Source: Dysgonamonadaceae bacterium (GTDB lineage: Bacteria > Bacteroidota > Bacteroidia > Bacteroidales > Azobacteroidaceae). Taken from it: 33,955 nucleotides of DNA. The position numbers and the translations under genes are program-made. Shown here piece after piece: positions 26,767 to 33,955 of this stretch (within the stretch, counting starts at the first letter, position 1; each line of letters starts with the position of its first letter). Where the stretch lies: assembly GCA_031263685.1 (NCBI GenBank), contig JAISFI010000246.1, forward strand, positions 1 to 33,955. Reading direction: 5' to 3'. The notes beneath the pieces were generated by a model. It did not search any database and was not told where the DNA came from. It was given only the letters and a program-made list of their open reading frames with translations.

Positions 26767-26850
26767 GATGAAAACGGACTATGAGATGAAGACAGGCAGT
26801 AAGATGACAACGGGCTGTGAGATGACAGTGGGCTGTGAGATGAAGACAAG
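26761..26850 (+). repeat. Tandem array, five 18-bp units (CTGTGAGATGAAGACRGG-like) plus a degenerate sixth
   Basis: Direct reading: units start at 26761, 26779, 26797, 26815 and 26833. A degenerate copy follows at about 26857-26874. Confidence 0.92.
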
Positions 26851-26932
26851 CTATATTGTGAGATGAATATTGGAGCTTGAATCCGAAACGGATTCTATCT
26901 CGGTAGCCTGAGTCGGTATAAGCATAGCAATA

Positions 26933-27793
26933 TCACTTCGCGTTCCTCATCAACCATTGCGTTACCTTCTCGCTGTATGTCTTAGAGATAGGAATATCGG
27001 GAACGCCTTCTACGCCCAATTCCAAATAAACGCCGTCTTTTTCCCGGCGAATGATTTTTATCTGGTCGAAGTTGACCATATAAGAACGGTGACAGCGTAA
27101 GACATGCGTTTCGGATAACTGGCTTTCCAGCGCTTTCAAAGTTGAGCGTAACAGGAACTTGGCCGCTGTATTCTTCTTGTTGATGTACCATATCACCACA
27201 TAATTGTCGGCCGATTCGATATAGAGTAGATGGTCCCGTTGGATAGACAACCGTAATTCGCCCTTTTCATCGTAAAATAAGACAACATTATATTTCAGAT
27301 TCTGCTCCGTTTTTTCGTTTCCTATGGCCTGCAATTGCCGGTTTTTTTCCTGCCAGGAAAAATACAACATCAGCATGGCATAAGGAAGTAATAAGACCAG
27401 ACTGGTATTGGTAATCGATTCTTTGAAAGCTTTGGAAAGATCTACCGTGTCTATGTTTTCTTTCAGCGACAGGACATATCCGGTATAGAAAAGCGCCATG
27501 AAAAAAATTTCCGCAAGAATCCAAAAACCATATTTAACATAAGAAATAGCATGTTTTTTGGCATAGTAGAACAGGATAATGCGACTGATAACAACCACTA
27601 AAACCCCGGTAAGAATGATCACGCTGGACGACAGGAAAAACATAAAATCTGATACATGATACCAGTTCTCCGAGTTAAACGGCTTATAAATATTGATGAA
27701 AATCAGCGCAAACAGCGCCGTGAAGCAAACCAGTTTAATCGTGTTTGCCTTTTCATACAGATAGGACGGTACCTTTTGATAGAGGATGTTCAT
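26933..27793 (-). CDS. LytTR-type DNA-binding regulator with N-terminal transmembrane segments
   Basis: C-terminal LytTR domain (LLYIESADNYVVIWYINKKNTAAKFLLRSTLKALESQLSETHVLRCHRSYMVNFDQIKIIRREKDGVYLELG). Hydrophobic N-terminal segments. Start at 27793 (MNILYQKVPSYLYEK). Confidence 0.92.
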   Translation of the reverse strand: MNILYQKVPSYLYEKANTIKLVCFTALFALIFINIYKPFNSENWYHVSDFMFFLSSSVIILTGVLVVVISRIILFYYAKKHAISYVKYGFWILAEIFFMALFYTGYVLSLKENIDTVDLSKAFKESITNTSLVLLLPYAMLMLYFSWQEKNRQLQAIGNEKTEQNLKYNVVLFYDEKGELRLSIQRDHLLYIESADNYVVIWYINKKNTAAKFLLRSTLKALESQLSETHVLRCHRSYMVNFDQIKIIRREKDGVYLELGVEGVPDIPISKTYSEKVTQWLMRNAK

Positions 27794-27973
27794 AGCAATG
27801 TTTTTTTTCGCCGGACAAAAGTACAGTATTTTTCGCAAAAAAGATTCACCTCCAATAGACGAATTTCACCCCTGTACGACAGATTTTGTCCCAAAGCGAT
27901 GGACGTAAAACCTTTTTTTTGGCAATCTCCGATTTGTGATGTTTGTTTGCAGCAAATTTACAACAAAACAGAT

Positions 27974-29122
27974 ATGAATCTCATTGATCAAGCGCAAAAA
28001 TTAAGAGCCTTGTTTACTTACGACAAGACCGTAAAATTAGAAGACTCCCCGCTGGAAATACGGCCTTACCGTTTTATACAGCAAATGGGCGACGATGAAA
28101 TCAGGCATGTCCAACAAGATATACCCGCTTCCGAGTTCTGGGCGGCTTCCGATAATCAAATTGCAGAAAATGCAAATTTTGCCTACCCCATTTTTGTTCC
28201 CAAAGGAGTGACAACAATGGACAAAGCCATTCTATTGTTGCATGGCCTGAACGAACGCAGTTGGGATAAATATCTTCCCTGGGCGGAGCAACTGGCCTCG
28301 ACGACAGGGCGAGCCGTTGTTTTATTTCCCATTGCTTTTCACATGAACCGGACGCCCGATAGTTGGCATAATCCGCGAACGGTTTTGTCGTACGTCCATC
28401 TTAGAAAGGAGAAAATTGCCGATTTGGATAATTCCACTTTTGTGAACATTGCCCTAAGCGCCCGCTTATCCGAAAGTCCGTTGCGATTTTACATTTCCGG
28501 ACGGGAATCGGTATTCAATTTATGGCAGCTTATTTCCGAGATAAAACAGGGCAAACATCCTTTATTCAAAGAAAACACCTCCATCAATATATTTGCCTAT
28601 TCCATCGGCGCTTTTTTAGCACAGGTTTTGCTCCTGGCGAATCCGGATCAACTGACTTCCGATAGCAAATTATTCATGTTTTGCGGTGGATCGTTGTTCA
28701 GTCGGATGAATGGCAATGCCCGCGACATCATGGATCAAGACGCTTTTCGAAAGTTAAGGGAATTTTTATTGAACGAATTCATTTCCGGGAGCCAACATTC
28801 CGTTGAAAAGGAGGATTTTCTGACTCAAGCTTTCAAATCCATGTTGAGTTTTACAAAGCACCGCGATTACCGTGAAGCCTTTTATGAAAAGGCTAAAAAC
28901 CGGATCAAAGCGATCTCGTTGAAAAAAGATTGCGTAATCCCGACCATCGGCGTGAAAGAGGCGCTCGGAAAAATCCTGCATCCACAGTTACTTGAAGAAA
29001 TGGATTTTCCATACGAATATACGCATCAGAATCCTTTCCCAATACATGCTCGGATAGCGCCGGAAATTGTACAGCAAAGCTTTTCCACTGTCTTTGACCG
29101 GGCAGCGAGATTTTTAGGATAA
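27974..29122 (+). CDS. Alpha/beta-hydrolase-like protein (DUF6051-like)
   Basis: MNLIDQAQKLRALFTYDKTVKLEDSPLEI...KAILLLHGLNERSWDKYLPWAEQLASTTGRAVVLFPIAFHMNR...INIFAYSIGAFLAQVLLL shows an alpha/beta-hydrolase fold with a GAFLAQ-type elbow (SIGA). ATG at 27974 is in frame with the ORF-track start at 27656. Confidence 0.75.
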   Translation: MNLIDQAQKLRALFTYDKTVKLEDSPLEIRPYRFIQQMGDDEIRHVQQDIPASEFWAASDNQIAENANFAYPIFVPKGVTTMDKAILLLHGLNERSWDKYLPWAEQLASTTGRAVVLFPIAFHMNRTPDSWHNPRTVLSYVHLRKEKIADLDNSTFVNIALSARLSESPLRFYISGRESVFNLWQLISEIKQGKHPLFKENTSINIFAYSIGAFLAQVLLLANPDQLTSDSKLFMFCGGSLFSRMNGNARDIMDQDAFRKLREFLLNEFISGSQHSVEKEDFLTQAFKSMLSFTKHRDYREAFYEKAKNRIKAISLKKDCVIPTIGVKEALGKILHPQLLEEMDFPYEYTHQNPFPIHARIAPEIVQQSFSTVFDRAARFLG

Positions 29123-29152
29123 GCGCTGCGGAAGAAATTTTTTCGGAAAATG

Positions 29153-29183
29153 TTTGGTTTTTAGTTTTTTTACATTACTTTTG
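29153..29183 (+). promoter_or_regulatory. Bacteroidota-type promoter: TTTG (29153-29156), 19-bp spacer, TACTTTTG (29176-29183)
   Basis: Exact match to TTTG-(19-21)-TAnnTTTG, read directly. Confidence 0.6.
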
Positions 29184-29303
29184 CGCCAAACTTTTTAAAA
29201 GTGAAAAGAGAAAAACGAAAAGTTTTTTATGATGGTTGTGGAAATGAATAATATTAATTTACATTTATTTAACGAAAATTGTTTGGAACTCCCGAATAAT
29301 TTC

Positions 29304-29377
<74 letters not shown>

Positions 29378-29480
29378 ACCAGGGTACAGAGTCAATTACA
29401 GGTACGGGTAAGTGCACAGGTAAATACACCAACACAACACAGCAATTATTTATTTTTAACAATTCGAGCAGGAATTTTCC

Positions 29481-29557
29481 GGATTGCTTCAGGCTTCGCC
29501 TTCGCAATGCCGATGCTCTCTACACGTCATTGCGAGCCGCTTGCGACGAAGCAATCC
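29481..29557. repeat. Inverted pair of REP-like elements: GGATTGCTTC...CGCAATGCCG and CGTCATTGCGAGCCGCTTGCGACGAAGCAATCC
   Basis: The reverse complement of 29525-29557 (GGATTGCTTCGTCGCAAGCGGCTCGCAATGACG) aligns with 29481-29512. Confidence 0.8.
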
Positions 29558-29566
29558 AGCAACAAA

Positions 29567-29582
29567 GCGTTGCATGCAACGC
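29567..29582. repeat. Perfect palindrome GCGTTGCATGCAACGC
   Basis: Read directly. Confidence 0.9.
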
Positions 29583-29629
29583 CCCTACACAATACTCTAC
29601 ATCACCACCGACAGATTGCGTCCATGGTA

Positions 29630-29651
29630 GAGACGTTGCACGCAACGTCTC
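29630..29651. repeat. Perfect palindrome GAGACGTTGC-AC-GCAACGTCTC
   Basis: Read directly; 10-bp stems. Confidence 0.9.
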
Positions 29652-29723
29652 CGCTTGGTATGCCAACAATATATAGAATGCAAATATCACAATTATTTTA
29701 TTCACTCTTAATACATCACAATC

Positions 29724-32700
29724 ATGTCAACAAACGTACATCACCTCAAACAGCCATTTAATTTGCGCACTTCAGGCCGCAAATTAAAGGGTAACAGTCT
29801 GTGCAGACAACGTTACACCCAACTCTTTTGCCTGCTGCTTTTCCTGACCTCCTTCCAATTACAGGCGCAGGTAGTAGAATGGAGCACCATTCCACCTTCG
29901 CCATCCCTCTCTTCGCCAATTATCGGAATTGGCTGCGAGGACGTCACCCTGGATCTCATCTTTTCAATTTCCGTTCACCCGGATCTGGCGCCAGTGGAAG
30001 AGGCTAAACCAAAACAGATCCGCCTCGAACTGCCGGAGGGCATCACTGCTGTCAGCGCCATAAAAGGGACGAGCACGGGCAGTATAGGCGACTTCACGCC
30101 CGGCGCTATCGAACAGAACGGAACAGAAGTGAGCATTCCGATTGCTGTTATTCCCTGTAATATACAGGTACACCTCGCCATTACCCTGCGAGCTGGCGAC
30201 TGTGAAACGCCTACCGGAGAAAGGGTCGTTAATTTCTCCATCCTTTCCAATGGCTATTCTCTGCCGGGAGGCTCACAGACAATGCCCCTGGAAGTAGTGC
30301 AGCCCGATATAACAGCCATTCCCGTCACCGCAGTTTCGGCGTCCGTAGCCTACAATACGGAGGTGCCTTTCGAGATTCCGCTGAGCGTTACCAACGGAGT
30401 AAGCATCGCCTCTCTGAAAATAACGATACAAAAAGAAAACTTCGTGACACTCTCCGACTTCCGCCTGGACAATAAAATCATCACTCCCGAAATCGACAGC
30501 AGTACCGTAACACTGCATTTAACGCCGGATTTGATAGGTATTCCCATCAGCGAAAACGCTAAACAAACCTTGAAATTCAATGCACAATCTTCTGTAGCCA
30601 AAAACACTGTAATCTCGGCTTCGTGCGATTTTCCGCTAATATCTGCCTGTTTCTCCATAGAGAGTTTTTTTGAAGTAATGCTCACGCTGACTAATTCCGG
30701 GGAACCGGGAATTGTAAGTTTTCAGACTCCGAATGTAACTCCTGTAGTGTTCACCACGAACCCGAGAACCGGAGAAGTCATGCCTAGGGCGTATGATGCA
30801 TTGCATGTGAACTATTATCGTCCAAGATACATGTACAACGGGCCAAGCAGTCCTACCGTCACCCGGCTCCGGGTATATCTGTTTGAAAGTCCTGCAGATG
30901 CTGCTTATAAACACGACAGTTATATTGATGAAACCCGGCCTATTTATTATTCGATTACACCAACCAGTGTGGTAACCGAGAGCGACTTAAAAGAAGTAGA
31001 CATGGAAGCCAACAATTGCATCTATTCCGACACACTGTCTAAAACCGGACACATGCGTCTGCTGAAAGATGAATTTCTGGACAAGTGTTCCCGCGTTACT
31101 TTCGATATTTTAGAACCCATTCCACCCGGTCATTATGTCTATATATATGTTCCTCATGTGATAGGAGAAACATTCGATAATTCGAGCTGGAAAGAAATAC
31201 CTGTCATTTATAATGAACGTAGTTTCAATATAACGGGAAATAAAATACTCAGGATTGAACCTGATTTCTCATGGAACGTCAACGGCGATAAGATCCCTCA
31301 GATAAGTTTTTACGATATGGGGAGGTATAATCACCCCATTTTTACGACAAGCGGTTTGTCCGACTTCGTAACTTCTGCCAGTCAGCAAATAACAGCAACA
31401 GTACCTTTCAAGAATAATGCGCAGCCAGCAGGTCTGGCATATTATTTTTATGTTCAACTGCCGGAATGGCTGGAATTAATGGGCACACCAACATTGGACG
31501 GTATAGCTTTTTCTTATGCTGCCGCTACGCCGGAGTTGCTAACTGGCGGCGATTATTTTGATGCAAAGAAAAACACTTACAGGGTGAGACTCGTTTCGAA
31601 TACCACCAACGGAAATATCACATTTACCTATCGAGCGAAAGCCAATGGTACCGGACTGAACGAATACAATTATGGAAAGAGCTTACTAACCGAAGATATC
31701 CGCTACTGGATAGACTGGGATACGGGATTCGGCATTGAAGACGATCTGTTAACACCCGATGTAAATGAAAAATTGCTCCGTCCCGTAATACACTACATCA
31801 CCAAAACCACGCACAAAATAACCTGTACACTGGGTTCTGATGAAATAAACCTGGACGAATTCAAATTGCAACGTATTACCCGTGGATTGGCGGTGAAAGG
31901 AATTTCCACTACGGAAAGCCGCGTCCCTGCCAGCGCTGGATCCGATGGCAGCGCCCCCCTGGCCAATCTTGATATCATCAATTCCGAAACCTATTTGCCC
32001 GGCGATACCGGTCGCGTGGAAATAACAACAACGATACTCAAATCCGGATTTAAATACCTGTATGTATTACTTAATTCCGATTACCTGCCCTACTTTAATT
32101 TTACCGATTTTCCGCTCAGCGAGTCGCAGATAAAGATTTCCGGAACAGACTATCAGGCAGATCAGATAAGTCAGAACGGAAACAAGCTGTATATCCGCTT
32201 CCCTGCGCCCACAAGTGATTTTGCTATTAATACGCCGTTCGATATCGTCATTCCGTTCAAGGCGGGATATGATTCCGTCCTGATTACCTTGAAAGACTTA
32301 CAGGCCTCCGTATCGGTAACAACCGAAATCGGTGACGCCAATACGGATCACTTCAACCCTCCTTCGCAGGATTTAAAAGTACAAAACTGGCGGATTCATT
32401 ATCCTTTCGGATTTATTGAAGCTTATGGTCAGTCAGTAGCGTACACTTTCAGCAACACTGTTGCTAATCAATCTATCGAACTGGGTTATATACACAACAT
32501 TACCAACCTCGGTAACATGCAGGGAAAGAGTTATGCCTACCCGAATGAATATCGTCCCTACTGGCATCCTCATCAAGTAACGATGACGGTGCCGTCCGGC
32601 CTGGCGATTTCCGGAATCATGCTCAGGCCTTTTGGTTACAACGATGTAACTACGGACACAAATACAGGTGTAGCTTCTCAAACGATTAATAAGTACACAG

Positions 32701-33955
32701 ATTCAATTCCCAACAACGATGGAACAGTAAGCTACGTGTACGATATAAGCAGTATATTCGATTTCGAGGCCGATTCATACGAAAAGGTACAGCGGGCAAT
32801 TGCAGACGGGAAATGGATTGCTCCGGACGATGCCACGGGATATTATATCTACGGTTATTTCACACCTTTGCCGTCGCTTGTGGCAAACGGGGCTGTTTGG
32901 GCTAGTCTGTCATTCTATACCCGCCCCTCATTCGAAGCTGCCAGCGACACTACTATCCGGAAAGGCAGAGGCTTTCTTAACTCAACGCCCTTTGGCGTCC
33001 TCAACATACCCGTAGACAGCATCCCAACCTACGACAAATCCGTCACCGTCCCCTCCATCACCGCAACAATAAACGGAGGCGATCGCGATGCCTGGCTGTA
33101 CGTCGACGGCGATATATCCGGCATGGAATTGTACAATAAAACCACTTCGTCGAATCTTACAGTAACGGAAGATGGCTGGATACCCTTAGGCAAACTGGGT
33201 GCCACACAGGATATTGAATTGAAATACACGCTAAACTCCTCAACAGACACTCAGGTAGATATTTACCTGATAGCCGATTTCCCCGACGATCTCTCGTCGA
33301 CAACGCCAACAGGCAATATCACTGATTTCATGGCCAACGACGGGCGGCGGTATCTGGGAGGAAAACGAACCGTCAAGAACCCCGTCAACATCAACTCTGC
33401 ACTGCAAGGCTCAATCACCGTACCCGCAAGCATTGAGCATGATACCGATTATCCGGTGATTTTCAGCATGCACAGCAAAACCGGAGAAGCAAATGTTATC
33501 AACCCCATAGCTACAGTCACCGTTCCTGTCGGACAACTCCTGCAGAAAGCGGAATATGAATATCCTGTCGGTAACGACTCCTGGACGAACATTCCCTCAG
33601 AGGCCATTACCGATGACGGAAGCCAGCTTATCATTGAGACCTCTAAATTTTCGGATGCACCCTTCACCCTCTACGGAAACCGGGTGAGCGGCAAAACCGA
33701 CAACGACCGCATCCTGAATATTCGCCTGACCTTCAAGCCCGACTGCCACACCGAACTGAACGGATTCTTCTATTGGGTTTCGTACGCAGGTACCAATCTG
33801 GTCGGCAATTCGGCAAAAGGCGCCAATATCCGGGCGAATGTACCGGTTTATGCCAAAGTCAATCGCAACTACGCCTTTTCAACGTCGATTTCCCTGCCCG
33901 GCTATGCTTTCGGCGGAAATATCAGAAACAGGGTATTGCAGGCAGATGTCAATAA
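29724..33955 (+). CDS. Very large exported surface/adhesin-like protein, 3' end beyond window
   Basis: Open frame from ATG at 29724 (MSTNVHHLKQPFNLRTSGRKLKGNSLCRQRYTQLFCLLLFLTSFQLQAQVVEWSTIPP...) to the window end, about 1410 codons. Signal peptide, then beta-rich Ser/Thr-rich sequence. Not in the ORF track because it has no stop in the window. Confidence 0.85.
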   Translation, partial: MSTNVHHLKQPFNLRTSGRKLKGNSLCRQRYTQLFCLLLFLTSFQLQAQVVEWSTIPPSPSLSSPIIGIGCEDVTLDLIFSISVHPDLAPVEEAKPKQIRLELPEGITAVSAIKGTSTGSIGDFTPGAIEQNGTEVSIPIAVIPCNIQVHLAITLRAGDCETPTGERVVNFSILSNGYSLPGGSQTMPLEVVQPDITAIPVTAVSASVAYNTEVPFEIPLSVTNGVSIASLKITIQKENFVTLSDFRLDNKIITPEIDSSTVTLHLTPDLIGIPISENAKQTLKFNAQSSVAKNTVISASCDFPLISACFSIESFFEVMLTLTNSGEPGIVSFQTPNVTPVVFTTNPRTGEVMPRAYDALHVNYYRPRYMYNGPSSPTVTRLRVYLFESPADAAYKHDSYIDETRPIYYSITPTSVVTESDLKEVDMEANNCIYSDTLSKTGHMRLLKDEFLDKCSRVTFDILEPIPPGHYVYIYVPHVIGETFDNSSWKEIPVIYNERSFNITGNKILRIEPDFSWNVNGDKIPQISFYDMGRYNHPIFTTSGLSDFVTSASQQITATVPFKNNAQPAGLAYYFYVQLPEWLELMGTPTLDGIAFSYAAATPELLTGGDYFDAKKNTYRVRLVSNTTNGNITFTYRAKANGTGLNEYNYGKSLLTEDIRYWIDWDTGFGIEDDLLTPDVNEKLLRPVIHYITKTTHKITCTLGSDEINLDEFKLQRITRGLAVKGISTTESRVPASAGSDGSAPLANLDIINSETYLPGDTGRVEITTTILKSGFKYLYVLLNSDYLPYFNFTDFPLSESQIKISGTDYQADQISQNGNKLYIRFPAPTSDFAINTPFDIVIPFKAGYDSVLITLKDLQASVSVTTEIGDANTDHFNPPSQDLKVQNWRIHYPFGFIEAYGQSVAYTFSNTVANQSIELGYIHNITNLGNMQGKSYAYPNEYRPYWHPHQVTMTVPSGLAISGIMLRPFGYNDVTTDTNTGVASQTINKYTDSIPNNDGTVSYVYDISSIFDFEADSYEKVQRAIADGKWIAPDDATGYYIYGYFTPLPSLVANGAVWASLSFYTRPSFEAASDTTIRKGRGFLNSTPFGVLNIPVDSIPTYDKSVTVPSITATINGGDRDAWLYVDGDISGMELYNKTTSSNLTVTEDGWIPLGKLGATQDIELKYTLNSSTDTQVDIYLIADFPDDLSSTTPTGNITDFMANDGRRYLGGKRTVKNPVNINSALQGSITVPASIEHDTDYPVIFSMHSKTGEANVINPIATVTVPVGQLLQKAEYEYPVGNDSWTNIPSEAITDDGSQLIIETSKFSDAPFTLYGNRVSGKTDNDRILNIRLTFKPDCHTELNGFFYWVSYAGTNLVGNSAKGANIRANVPVYAKVNRNYAFSTSISLPGYAFGGNIRNRVLQADVN

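Overview
The window reads as a Bacteroidales-type (Bacteroidota) chromosomal segment; this assignment is inferred from SusC/SusD, type IX secretion sorting domains, TAnnTTTG promoter motifs and housekeeping synteny. (1) About 1-14.6 kb, minus strand: a GC-rich glycan-utilisation (PUL-like) cluster. In transcription order it has a beta-helix T9SS surface protein, SusC, SusD, a GH99/WbsX-like lipoprotein, a modular CBM-like/DUF5010-like/tectonin-like/T9SS protein, and a GH2 enzyme truncated by the window start. (2) About 14.9-17.6 kb: an Rpn/PD-(D/E)XK nuclease-family gene, a flavodoxin and an endonuclease/exonuclease/phosphatase. (3) About 18.4-26.8 kb: a housekeeping block with RelA/SpoT, LysM lytic transglycosylase, DUF5683, ParB and ParA on the minus strand, and surE-lpxB on the plus strand. 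(4) About 26.9-29.1 kb: a divergent LytTR regulator / alpha-beta-hydrolase-like (DUF6051-like) pair. (5) From 29.7 kb to the end: the 5' part of a very large exported surface protein. The most unusual signals are non-coding. They include a perfect (AC)34 microsatellite and a cluster of palindromic repeats in the leader of the giant surface-protein gene, with a small ORF that runs through the tract. Two different 21-bp-unit tandem arrays lie just after stop codons inside the PUL operon, and an 18-bp array encoding a hexapeptide-repeat micro-ORF starts at the lpxB stop. Several GCGTTGC/GCGTGG-type palindromes are dispersed, two of them inside the GH2 signal-peptide region. No rRNA, tRNA or CRISPR was recognised. 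All calls are by eye, with no database searches.
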